A DNA stretch of 14,199 bases from Desulfobacterales bacterium (GTDB taxonomy: Bacteria > Desulfobacterota > Dissulfuribacteria > Dissulfuribacterales > JAMONC01): assembly GCA_027066725.1 (NCBI GenBank), contig JAMONC010000098.1, forward strand, positions 1 to 14,199, written 5' to 3'. The translations under genes were made by a program, and so were the position numbers. The notes below the pieces were generated by a model. That model worked only from the letters and a program-made list of their open reading frames with translations. It made no database searches and was not told the origin of the DNA. This document shows positions 1 to 7,331 of the stretch, one piece after another (the stretch's first letter is position 1; every line of letters starts with the position of its first letter).

Positions 1-54
1 CTAATATTATCTAAAAGTTAATGTAAGTTAAACAATTTACTCCAATCCTTCATG

Positions 55-91
55 TTGACAATATTAATTATTACTAAAGTTTATACTTTAG
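55..91 (+). promoter_or_regulatory. Possible promoter with overlapping inverted repeat
   Basis: A consensus -35 hexamer TTGACA lies at 55-60, and a -10-like TATACT at 82-87. The spacing of 21 nt is too long for a standard sigma-70 promoter; TTTATA at 80-85 would give 19 nt. A perfect 7-bp inverted repeat, CTAAAGT-TTAT-ACTTTAG, occupies 74-91 and covers the -10 area, so it could be an operator or a hairpin. The rest of 1-219 is AT-rich, and I see no gene in it on either strand. The call is tentative. Confidence 0.3.
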
Positions 92-219
92 ATCGGAACA
101 CTTGATATATGCCTTCACTTTTTCACAATTTTTTTGGATTTTCTTTGCATTTTTTTACAAAATTACTACATGTTATTAAACAATTGAGAAATGAAAAAAT
201 TAACTTTAGGAGGTTAAAA

Positions 220-717
220 TTGAAAATTGCAATCCTCTCAGATACTCATGATCATTTCTGGAATGCAAAAAAGGCCTTTGCACAAATTGTAAACTATGGA
301 ATATCAACTGTCATACACTGTGGAGATCTAATTTCACCATTTATGTTAGAAGAATTGGAAGAATTTCCAGTTCATATGCATTTAATAGTTGGTAATAACA
401 CAGGAGATCAGTTACTTTTAGCTAAAAAATGTATGGAAAGGAAGGATCAAGTTACATTGTATGGTTGGTATGGATATCTTGAAATAGAAAACAGGAAAAT
501 TGCATGGGTCCATGATCCTTTTTGGGGTAAGACCCTTGCTCAACAAGGTATTTATGATCTTGTTTGTTTTGGTCACACCCATAGATGGTACCTTGAAAAG
601 ATCAAAAATACTCTATTATTAAATCCCGGAGAAATATTAGGAAGGAAAGAACCTCCGGGATGGGCACTTTTAGATTTAAAAGATATGAATATTAAGCGTA
701 TATTTATCTCAGACTAA
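220..717 (+). CDS. MJ0936/YfcE-type metallophosphoesterase
   Basis: This is a small calcineurin-like phosphoesterase of 165 aa, expected to be cytosolic and to hydrolyse phosphodiesters with two bound metal ions. Visible metal-ligand motifs are SDTHDH (D8, H10), IHCGDL (D36), VGNN (N59/N60), WVHDP (H98) and FGHTH (H119, H121), followed by NPGE near 135-138. Order and spacing match the archaeal MJ0936 subfamily almost residue for residue. I chose the TTG at 220 because AGGAGG at 208-213 precedes it at 6 nt and the protein then begins MKIAILSDTH, as in the family. An in-frame ATG at 109 would add 37 unrelated residues without a ribosome site. Two motifs differ from MJ0936: GNND reads GNNT and THGH reads VHDP. 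The gene is first in a likely operon with hyuA, which starts 17 nt downstream. The physiological substrate is unknown. Confidence 0.85.
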   Translation: MKIAILSDTHDHFWNAKKAFAQIVNYGISTVIHCGDLISPFMLEELEEFPVHMHLIVGNNTGDQLLLAKKCMERKDQVTLYGWYGYLEIENRKIAWVHDPFWGKTLAQQGIYDLVCFGHTHRWYLEKIKNTLLLNPGEILGRKEPPGWALLDLKDMNIKRIFISD

Positions 718-734
718 AGAGGCTAGAGGATATT

Positions 735-2702
735 ATGATCCAAGTTGGTATAGATACAGGCGGTACATTTACAGATTTTATTATGTATTCTCCTAATAAA
801 GGCTGGCAAAGATGGAAAATACCGTCAACTCCTAACGATCCTTCATTGGCAATAATTAAAGGGCTATCTTATCTATTATCTAATGAAAAAATAGAAGACA
901 AAATAGAACTAGTACATGGTACAACAGTAGGAACAAATGCCTTTTTAGAAGGAAAAGGAGCTAAGACACTTTTAATTACTACAAAAAACTTTGAAGACGT
1001 CATTTTTATTGGCAGACAAAATAGGGCTAAATTATATAGCCTGTCTCTGCCTCCTAAAAGGCAAATAATAACACCTGAATCAATATTAGGTGTAAAAGAA
1101 AGAATATCTTATGATGGTAACATCATAACAGAGCTTTCAGAAAAAGAATTAAATAGAGTTTGTGAATGGATTTGTAAGAAAAAAGCTGCATCTATTGCCA
1201 TAAGCCTTATCCACTCTTATAAAAATGATATTCATGAAAAAAAACTTTTTGATAAGATCCGAACTAAAGGGCTTCATATTTCATTATCAAGTAAAATACT
1301 AAGGGAATTTAGGGAATTTGAACGTACTAGTACTACCTTAATAAATGCCTATCTTGCCCCTGTTGTAGGAAATTATGTAAATAAGCTTTCTTCAAAATTA
1401 AAAAATACAACCCTTTTAATCCAACAATCAAATGGAGGCTGCATTCCTGCAAAAGGAGTTGGAGAATTAGCAATAACTACTCTTCTTTCAGGACCTGCAG
1501 GAGGAGTGCTTGCAGCACATAAGCTTGCTAGGACACTTGGCATCAAAAACATAATAACACTTGATATGGGAGGAACATCTACAGATGTCTCTATATGCCC
1601 TGGAGAATTAATACATACTAGAAGTTATCAAATACAGGGATATCCTATATCAATACCCATGCTAGATATTCATACAATTGGCGCTGGTGGTGGCTCTATT
1701 GCATGGATAGATAAAGGTGGGCTCTTACAAGTAGGGCCTCAAAGTGCAGGAGCAGACCCAGGACCAGCTTGTTATGGTAAAGGAGAACTGCCTACTGTCA
1801 CAGATGCAAATTTATTTTTAGGAAGACTTATACCTGAATCATTTTTAAATGGTAGGATGAAAATCTATCCTGAAAGGGCATATAAGGCAATTTCATCGCT
1901 TAGCTCTAAATTGAAGCTATCTCCTGTTGAAACAGCCCTTGGTATATTAAAGATTGTAAATACTAATATGGTAAAAGCTATAAGAGAGGTCTCCCTTGAA
2001 AAGGGATTTGATCCAAGGGATTTTGTACTAACCTGTTTTGGTGGAGCAGCAGGATTACACGCAGCTTCCTTGGCAAAAGAACTAAATATAAAAAAGATAC
2101 TATTACCTAGTATGGGTGGAGTATTTTCTGCTAAAGGCATGGCAGAGGCAGATATTATATTAGAGTCATCTATGGCAATATTAGAATTGGCATATAAAAA
2201 CGCTGATTTTTTAAAAGAACCGTTTTCCTATTTAAAAACACAACTTAATAATCAGATTAAAGAACTAAAACTTTTAGATAGATCTATATCATTTGAACCT
2301 TTTGTTGATGTCAGATATAAAGGACAATCATTTGAAATTACGGTTCCATTCAATAATTTCTGGGAAGATGCTTTTTATAATGAACACAAAAGATTATATG
2401 GTTACAACTTAACTAACCTAAGTATTGAAGTAACTGCTATAAGACTACGTGCAAGGATAAAACGAGATTTTAATACAGTAGTTTTCAATACTTCATCCCC
2501 TCATAAAAAGGCTCCATTTGTCCGAAAAGTAATAAATGAAAACGGGGAACAAGAAGTGCAGTGTATATTTAGAGAAACTCTTTCTGATTCAGACTCCCTT
2601 AAGGGTCCTTTATTAATATTAGACGATTTTACTACATGTTATGTCCCTGAGGGTTGGGTCTTAATGGTAAGAGATTCTAATATCTTTTTATTAAAGGAAT
2701 AA
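735..2702 (+). CDS. hyuA: Hydantoinase/oxoprolinase subunit A (HyuA family)
   Basis: This 655-aa protein is the ATP-binding subunit of the hydantoinase / 5-oxoprolinase / acetone carboxylase family, which uses ATP to activate a cyclic amide or ketone. The N-terminal domain opens with VGIDTGGTFTDF (4-15), an actin-fold phosphate loop, followed by HGTTVGTNAFLEGKG (61-75) and the REFERTSTTLINAY segment near 193-206. The main catalytic domain carries LSGPAGG (251-257), LDMGGTSTDVS (276-286), IGAGGGSIAW (315-324) and VGPQSAGADPGPACYG (333-348). FGGAAGLHAASLAKEL (435-450) precedes the C-terminal domain. The length is normal for a stand-alone A subunit. AGAGGA at 725-730 serves the ATG at 735. The B subunit is encoded at 3847, after an intervening kinase gene. 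The substrate cannot be read from the sequence; hydantoins, 5-oxoproline and ketones are all possible, so the symbol is a family label. Confidence 0.9.
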   Translation: MIQVGIDTGGTFTDFIMYSPNKGWQRWKIPSTPNDPSLAIIKGLSYLLSNEKIEDKIELVHGTTVGTNAFLEGKGAKTLLITTKNFEDVIFIGRQNRAKLYSLSLPPKRQIITPESILGVKERISYDGNIITELSEKELNRVCEWICKKKAASIAISLIHSYKNDIHEKKLFDKIRTKGLHISLSSKILREFREFERTSTTLINAYLAPVVGNYVNKLSSKLKNTTLLIQQSNGGCIPAKGVGELAITTLLSGPAGGVLAAHKLARTLGIKNIITLDMGGTSTDVSICPGELIHTRSYQIQGYPISIPMLDIHTIGAGGGSIAWIDKGGLLQVGPQSAGADPGPACYGKGELPTVTDANLFLGRLIPESFLNGRMKIYPERAYKAISSLSSKLKLSPVETALGILKIVNTNMVKAIREVSLEKGFDPRDFVLTCFGGAAGLHAASLAKELNIKKILLPSMGGVFSAKGMAEADIILESSMAILELAYKNADFLKEPFSYLKTQLNNQIKELKLLDRSISFEPFVDVRYKGQSFEITVPFNNFWEDAFYNEHKRLYGYNLTNLSIEVTAIRLRARIKRDFNTVVFNTSSPHKKAPFVRKVINENGEQEVQCIFRETLSDSDSLKGPLLILDDFTTCYVPEGWVLMVRDSNIFLLKE

Positions 2703-2737
2703 TCTTAATTAAACAAACCAGGATAAATGGAGCCAAA

Positions 2738-3835
2738 ATGAGAGAAGCACAACTTATTGATACCAAAGCTGATATAGAAAAGATTTTAAACTCTATAAGA
2801 TCTGCCATAATTGTCGTTGGTCCCGATAATAAAATAGTTTTAGCCAATCGATATGCATATAAACTTCTTGGGGCTAACCAACAAAACTTAATTGGGATCA
2901 AAATTAAAGAATTCTTTCCTATAGAAGATAGAAACATATTACTGCCAAACATAGTTAAATTAACACGAGAAAGAAAAGAATTTGAAACTCAAGCGATGTT
3001 AAAACGCCTTGATGGCTCAACATTTATTGCCCTTGTCTCAACCAATGTATGTATATGGGATGAATCTTTAATAGTCTTTTTGATATATGATATATCTGGA
3101 GAAAAGGAATTAGAACGATTTTTAAGACGATCGGAACGAATGGCATTTTTAGGACGTATGCTTGATGACATAAGTCATCAGATAAGAAATCCAGTACTTT
3201 CTATTGGAGGCTTTGCAAGACGACTCTTAAAAGAAGAAGGGTGTAAAAAAGAATATGTAGAAATGATATTAGAATCTTCCTTAAGACTGGAATTATTACT
3301 CTCTACCTTACGTAGTTTTATATCTCTACCAAAAGCTAATCTAGAATTGATTACTGTTGATAAGTTAATGATACACATTGATGCATCTATACAAGAAGTA
3401 GCTAAGTCTATGGGTGGCGAACTTAAAGTTAATATCCTACCGGATAATAAATGGAATGTATTGGTTGATCCTATACTTTTTGAAAAAGCCATAACTGCTA
3501 TTATTCAAAATGGTTTTGAAGCATATATGACATCAACAAACCCCAAAAGGGTGACTTTTAATCTTGTAAGCTCTTCTGAAAATGAAAGAACATTTATTGT
3601 TGAAGATTTTGGAACAGGTATAAATCCTAAATATGAATCTATGATATTTGATCCGTTTTTTACTACTAAAACAGGCCATATTGGCATGGGATTAACATTT
3701 GCTAAAAGGATTATTGAAGAACAAGAAGGCAGCATATATATAGAATCTAAATTAGGGGAAGGTACAAAGGTAACAATTACATTAAAATCTGACAGGAGAC
3801 GCCCAATAAGACGAAAATTATTAAGTAACAAGTAA
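2738..3835 (+). CDS. Soluble PAS-domain sensor histidine kinase
   Basis: This 365-aa two-component kinase has no predicted membrane segment, so it should sense a cytoplasmic signal. A PAS-like domain covers roughly 10-125 (SAIIVVGPDNKIVLANRYA, then FLIYDISGEKELE before the linker). The dimerisation/phosphoacceptor helix holds DDISHQIRNPVLSIGG with H147 as the likely phosphorylated histidine. The ATPase domain shows an N box at 257-262 (QNGFEA), a G1 box VEDFGTGI (288-295), an F box IFDPFFTTKTG (303-313), and a G2 box HIGMGLTFAKRI (314-325). All core catalytic motifs are present, so it looks active. GGAG at 2729-2732 lies 5 nt before the ATG. It sits between hyuA (35-nt gap) and hyuB (11-nt gap) on the same strand and should be co-transcribed with them. 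No receiver domain and no response-regulator gene occur in the window, so its partner is unknown. Confidence 0.92.
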   Translation: MREAQLIDTKADIEKILNSIRSAIIVVGPDNKIVLANRYAYKLLGANQQNLIGIKIKEFFPIEDRNILLPNIVKLTRERKEFETQAMLKRLDGSTFIALVSTNVCIWDESLIVFLIYDISGEKELERFLRRSERMAFLGRMLDDISHQIRNPVLSIGGFARRLLKEEGCKKEYVEMILESSLRLELLLSTLRSFISLPKANLELITVDKLMIHIDASIQEVAKSMGGELKVNILPDNKWNVLVDPILFEKAITAIIQNGFEAYMTSTNPKRVTFNLVSSSENERTFIVEDFGTGINPKYESMIFDPFFTTKTGHIGMGLTFAKRIIEEQEGSIYIESKLGEGTKVTITLKSDRRRPIRRKLLSNK

Positions 3836-3846
3836 GGATGATTAAA

Positions 3847-5421
3847 ATGGTTAATTATTCCATAGAGGTAAACATCTTAAACAAACTTTTAAGCTCTATT
3901 GCTGAAGAAATGGGTATTGTACTTAAAAAGGCATCTTTTTCTGCTAACATAAAAGAAAGAAAAGATTTCTCTTGTGCTATTTTTGATTCAGAAGCTAGAC
4001 TTCTTGCACAAGCTGCACACATACCTGTACATCTTGGTGCAATGCCTATGACAGTAACTAGCATATTAAGATTAAAAACCCCTAGGAATGGAGATGTTAT
4101 ATGGAGCAATGATCCATTTTTAGGAGGTACACATCTTCCTGATATTACAATGTTAAAACCAGTTTTTGTAGATGCAAACGATGACAAGCCACTTTTTTAT
4201 GTAGTATGTAGAGCACATCATGCAGATATAGGTGGTAAATATCCAGGTTCAATGTCTTTAGTTAAAGACTTTAAAGATGAAGGTTTTTTAATACCGCCTC
4301 AAAATATTGTGAATAACAATAAAATAGAAAAGGAAATACTAGATCACTTTTTAAAAAATGTTAGAAAACCTCAAGAAAGAAAAGGAGATATATTAGCTCA
4401 ACTTGCATGTCTAGAAAGGGGAAGTCAAAGACTAATTCAGCTTGCAAAAGCCTGGTCAAAAGAAAAAATTATATCAACAGCTAATATGTTAATAGATTAT
4501 GGTGAAAAGGTAATGAGAAAAACTATAAAAGAAATACCTGATGGTGAATATGAATTTTGTGATGCTCTAGATGATGATGGATTTAATGACATTCCAATAA
4601 ATATAAGATTGAATCTAAAAATAGAAAAAGATTATGCAATATTAGACTTCACTAATACAGATGATCAAGTAGAAAGTAGTATTAATACGGTTAAAAGCGT
4701 AACAGCTTCTTGTTGTTACTATGTATTTTTTTGCCTTTTAGGAGAAGACTATCCTATTAATCAAGGCTCTTTAAATCCTATAAAAATAATCACTAGAAAA
4801 GGTAGCCTAGTTGATGCTAAAAAACCTGCACCTGTTGCTGCAGGAAATGTTGAGACATCTCAAAGGATAGTAGATGTAATTTTTGGAGCATTATCAAAAG
4901 CCTTACCAGATAAAATCCCTGCGGCAAGCTGTGGAACAATGAATAATGTCTCTTTTGGTGGAATAGACCCTAAAAATAATGAAGAATTTACATATTATGA
5001 AACAATTGGAGGAGGAATGGGGGCAAGTCCTAATAGAGATGGAATATCTGCTGTTCAAGTCCATATGACAAATACCTTAAATACCCCTATTGAAGCTATA
5101 GAGTATGAATATCCAGTTATAATAGAAAAATATATGATTAGAAAAAATTCAGGGGGTAATGGAAAATTTAAAGGAGGAGATGGCATTATTAGAAGTTTTC
5201 GTTTCTTATTTGATGGGAAATTGAGTCTCTTAACAGAAAGGAGAAAGTTTGCTCCTTATGGACTCTATGGTGGAAGACCTGCTAAAAAAGGGGAAAATAT
5301 ACTTATTAAAAACAATAAAGTTATTAAACTACCTAGTAAAACAACAATTAATATAAAAAAAGGAGATACCTTAGAAATATATACTCCAGGAGGCGGGGGG
5401 TGGGGGATTGACATAGAATAA
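3847..5421 (+). CDS. hyuB: Hydantoinase/oxoprolinase subunit B (HyuB family)
   Basis: This 524-aa protein is the B subunit that pairs with HyuA in ATP-dependent hydantoinase/oxoprolinase-type enzymes and carries the hydrolytic metal site. Family landmarks are ERKDFSCAIFDSEARLLAQA (37-56), HIPVHLGAMP (58-67), SNDPFLGGTHLPDITM (87-102), CRAHHADIGGKYPGSM (121-136, with H124, H125 and D127 as likely metal ligands), a glycine-rich GGGMG segment, and the diagnostic C-terminal TPGGGGWG. I chose the ATG at 3847: AAGGA at 3834-3838 is 8 nt upstream. The in-frame ATG at 3838 directly abuts this purine run and has no usable spacing, though it cannot be excluded (527 aa). The gene is the last of block 1. 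The following 118 nt show no convincing intrinsic terminator. Substrate unknown. Confidence 0.9.
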   Translation: MVNYSIEVNILNKLLSSIAEEMGIVLKKASFSANIKERKDFSCAIFDSEARLLAQAAHIPVHLGAMPMTVTSILRLKTPRNGDVIWSNDPFLGGTHLPDITMLKPVFVDANDDKPLFYVVCRAHHADIGGKYPGSMSLVKDFKDEGFLIPPQNIVNNNKIEKEILDHFLKNVRKPQERKGDILAQLACLERGSQRLIQLAKAWSKEKIISTANMLIDYGEKVMRKTIKEIPDGEYEFCDALDDDGFNDIPINIRLNLKIEKDYAILDFTNTDDQVESSINTVKSVTASCCYYVFFCLLGEDYPINQGSLNPIKIITRKGSLVDAKKPAPVAAGNVETSQRIVDVIFGALSKALPDKIPAASCGTMNNVSFGGIDPKNNEEFTYYETIGGGMGASPNRDGISAVQVHMTNTLNTPIEAIEYEYPVIIEKYMIRKNSGGNGKFKGGDGIIRSFRFLFDGKLSLLTERRKFAPYGLYGGRPAKKGENILIKNNKVIKLPSKTTINIKKGDTLEIYTPGGGGWGIDIE

Positions 5422-5456
5422 AGTTAGGTTATCTTTTATGTGGGATTGTAGGGAAT

Positions 5457-5530
5457 TAATTTAAAATAATTTAAAAAATATATAAAAAAATACTTGCTTT
5501 TTTTAAAAGGTATAGCTAATATTTGCGTTC
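5457..5530 (+). promoter_or_regulatory. tRNA-tuf operon promoter with UP-like element
   Basis: TTGCTT at 5494-5499 and TAATAT at 5517-5522 are separated by exactly 17 nt and resemble a strong sigma-70 promoter. Transcription would start near 5529, about 10 nt before the first tRNA. The 36 bases upstream (5457-5492) are almost pure A/T with several A-tracts, as in the UP elements of stable-RNA promoters. This is the only clear promoter I see between hyuB and the end of the window. It may drive the tRNAs, tuf and at least part of the r-protein cluster. Confidence 0.7.
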
Positions 5531-5539
5531 CAGATTAGG

Positions 5540-5615
5540 GCTGGCGTAGCTCAATTGGTAGAGCAGCTGATTTGTAATCAGCAGGTTGCGGGTTCGAGTC
5601 CCATCGCCAGCTCCA
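5540..5615 (+). tRNA. tRNA-Thr (anticodon UGU)
   Basis: This is a complete cloverleaf. The acceptor strands are GCTGGCG (5540-5546) and CGCCAGC (5605-5611). The anticodon arm is GCTGA-TTTGTAA-TCAGC with anticodon TGT at 5573-5575, reading ACA and other ACN threonine codons. The T arm contains GGTTCGAGTCC. The discriminator is T at 5612 and the CCA end is encoded (5613-5615). It is the first of four tRNAs and corresponds in position and identity to E. coli thrU. Confidence 0.97.
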
Positions 5616-5632
5616 AAATTGTAAAAATTAGT

Positions 5633-5717
5633 GGAGAGGTTCCCGAGCGGCCAAAGGGGACAGACTGTAAATCTGTTGGCGAAGCCTTCGGAGGTTCGAA
5701 TCCTCCCCTCTCCACCA
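5633..5717 (+). tRNA. tRNA-Tyr (anticodon GUA)
   Basis: This is an 85-nt class II tRNA. The acceptor is GGAGAGG (5633-5639) with CCTCTCC (5707-5713). The anticodon arm is ACAGA-CTGTAAA-TCTGT with GTA at 5667-5669. It has a long variable arm (region TTGGCGAAGCCTTCGG), as bacterial tyrosine tRNAs do. Discriminator A at 5714 and encoded CCA at 5715-5717. It lies 17 nt after tRNA-Thr(UGU), the same place as E. coli tyrU. Confidence 0.97.
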
Positions 5718-5783
5718 TGAAATATAAATCTTGGTCGGTTTAAGAAAATAAATCGGCTGAGATGTTTTAGTGTTTTTTTGGGG

Positions 5784-5859
5784 GCGGGAATAGCTCAATG
5801 GCTAGAGCATCAGCCTTCCAAGCTGAGGGTTGCGGGTTCGAGTCCCGTTTCCCGCTCCA
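5784..5859 (+). tRNA. tRNA-Gly (anticodon UCC)
   Basis: The acceptor is GCGGGAA (5784-5790) with TTCCCGC (5849-5855). The anticodon arm is TCAGC-CTTCCAA-GCTGA with TCC at 5817-5819, reading GGA/GGG. Discriminator T at 5856, encoded CCA at 5857-5859. The T-arm stretch GTTGCGGGTTCGAGTCCC is identical to that of tRNA-Thr(UGU). The 66-nt spacer before it is AT-rich and ends in a T7G5 run. It corresponds to E. coli glyT. Confidence 0.97.
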
Positions 5860-5870
5860 TTTTATTTTTT

Positions 5871-5901
5871 ATAAAAAATAATCAGCCAAGAGCTGTTTTT
5901 T
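5871..5901 (+). terminator. Weak terminator-like hairpin inside the tRNA operon
   Basis: CAGC (5883-5886) pairs with GCTG (5892-5895) around a CAAGA loop and is followed by six Ts. AAAAAA at 5873-5878 could extend the stem with the T-run across a TAAT bulge. The GC core is only 4 bp, so full termination is unlikely. Partial attenuation or an RNase processing site between tRNA-Gly and tRNA-Thr(GGU) is possible. Confidence 0.3.
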
Positions 5902-5940
5902 ATATATTTTTTTATTTTTTGTCTATAAGGACTTTGAAAT

Positions 5941-6016
<76 letters not shown>

Positions 6017-6095
6017 CAGACGAATTATTGACGAATTTATTTTGGTTAACTTTGGTAACTAGCAAAATTTAAGACATACGAGGAGACGTAGTATC

Positions 6096-7289
6096 ATGGG
6101 AAAGAAGAAATTTGAGCGGACGAAGCCGCACGTAAACGTAGGGACGATAGGGCACATAGACCATGGGAAGACGACGTTAACAGCAGCGATAACGAGGGTA
6201 TTGGCAGAGCAGAAAGGATGGGCGGATTATACACCATTTGATGAGATAGATAAGGCACCAGAGGAGAGGGAGAGAGGAATTACAATAGCAACAGCGCATG
6301 TTGAGTATGAGACAGAAAAGAGACACTATGCACACGTAGACTGTCCAGGTCACGCAGACTATATCAAGAACATGATCACAGGTGCAGCCCAGATGGACGG
6401 GGCGATTTTGGTAGTAGGAGCAGACGATGGACCAATGCCCCAGACGAGAGAGCACATACTTTTGGCAAGGCAGGTAGGAGTTCCAGCGATAGTAGTATTT
6501 TTAAACAAGTGTGACATGGTAGATGATCCAGAACTGATAGAGTTGGTGGAGTTAGAGTTAAGAGAGCTTTTAAGCAAGTATGAGTTTCCAGGGGATGAGG
6601 TTCCGATAATAAAGGGTTCAGCACTAGAGGCATTAAACAATCCAACAGACCCAGAGAAGACAAAGTGCATATGGGAGTTAATGGATGCACTAGACAATTA
6701 TATACCAGAGCCCAAGAGAGATATAGATAAGCCTTTCTTAATGCCAATAGAGGATGTATTTAGCATATCAGGAAGAGGAACAGTAGTAACAGGAAGAGTA
6801 GAAAGAGGAGTAATACACGTAGGAGATGAGGTAGAGATAGTAGGATTAAGGCCCACCCAAAAGACAGTATGTACAGGGCTAGAGATGTTCAGGAAGGTAT
6901 TAGATGAAGGAAGGGCAGGAGACAATATAGGAGTATTGTTAAGAGGGATAAAGAGGGATGAAGTAGAAAGAGGGCAAGTAGTAGCGAAACCTGGTAGCAT
7001 AACACCTCATATGAGATTTCAGTGTGAGGTATATATATTGAGCAAAGAGGAAGGTGGAAGACACACGCCATTTTTCTCAGGGTATAGGCCACAGTTTTAT
7101 TTTAGGACAACAGATGTAACAGGAGTAGTGACATTACCAGAGGGAGTAGAGATGGTAATGCCTGGAGACAATGTACAGTTAGAGGTGCAACTAATCCAGC
7201 CCATAGCAATGGAAGAAGGATTAAGGTTTGCAATTAGAGAAGGTGGCCGTACCGTTGGTGCTGGTGTTGTATCTAAGATTATTGAGTAG
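6096..7289 (+). CDS. tuf: Translation elongation factor Tu
   Basis: This 397-aa GTPase delivers aminoacyl-tRNA to the ribosomal A site. The G domain shows GHIDHGKT (G1, 19-26), RGITI (switch I, 60-64), DCPGHADY (G3, 82-89), NKCD (G4, 137-140) and GSAL (G5, 174-177). Domains 2 and 3 follow, with SISGRGTVVTGRVERG and the GGRHTPF segment, ending EGGRTVGAGVVSKIIE. GAGGAG at 6080-6085 precedes the ATG by 10 nt. It follows tRNA-Thr(GGU) as E. coli tufB does, but is followed by rpsJ. Codon use is unlike the r-protein genes: mostly GTA, GGA/GGG, ACA, ATA, AGA/AGG and GCA. A patch near 6346-6405 and the last 48 nt (GGT, CGT, GTT, GCT) depart from this, which suggests a mosaic. No stop or frameshift is present. 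Confidence 0.98.
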   Translation: MGKKKFERTKPHVNVGTIGHIDHGKTTLTAAITRVLAEQKGWADYTPFDEIDKAPEERERGITIATAHVEYETEKRHYAHVDCPGHADYIKNMITGAAQMDGAILVVGADDGPMPQTREHILLARQVGVPAIVVFLNKCDMVDDPELIELVELELRELLSKYEFPGDEVPIIKGSALEALNNPTDPEKTKCIWELMDALDNYIPEPKRDIDKPFLMPIEDVFSISGRGTVVTGRVERGVIHVGDEVEIVGLRPTQKTVCTGLEMFRKVLDEGRAGDNIGVLLRGIKRDEVERGQVVAKPGSITPHMRFQCEVYILSKEEGGRHTPFFSGYRPQFYFRTTDVTGVVTLPEGVEMVMPGDNVQLEVQLIQPIAMEEGLRFAIREGGRTVGAGVVSKIIE

Positions 7290-7331
7290 ATAATAAAAGG
7301 CTTAAAAAGAGGAATAACTTTAATATATTTA

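Noticed and set aside
191..217. Eight-codon leader ORF (MKKLTLGG) ending just before the phosphoesterase start, with the Shine-Dalgarno inside it.
   Set aside because: There is no ribosome site of its own and nothing diagnostic in the peptide; an ATG this close is expected by chance in AT-rich sequence.
109..219. In-frame extension of the metallophosphoesterase to an ATG at 109.
   Set aside because: No ribosome site precedes 109, the added 37 residues are low-complexity and unlike the family, and a near-perfect AGGAGG sits before the TTG at 220.
1302..1319. Tandem 9-nt repeat AGGGAATTT x2 in hyuA.
   Set aside because: It encodes REFREFE, part of the normal HyuA segment EFREFERTSTT, so it is explained by the protein.
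5591..5845. 18-nt identical repeat GTTGCGGGTTCGAGTCCC in two places.
   Set aside because: It is the shared T-arm region of tRNA-Thr(UGU) and tRNA-Gly(UCC), not a mobile repeat or attachment site. No integrase gene or target duplication is nearby.
6177..7092. Several minus-strand open frames of 67-123 codons opposite tuf.
   Set aside because: They are antisense shadows caused by the purine-rich codon use of tuf. They have no family similarity or ribosome sites and overlap each other.
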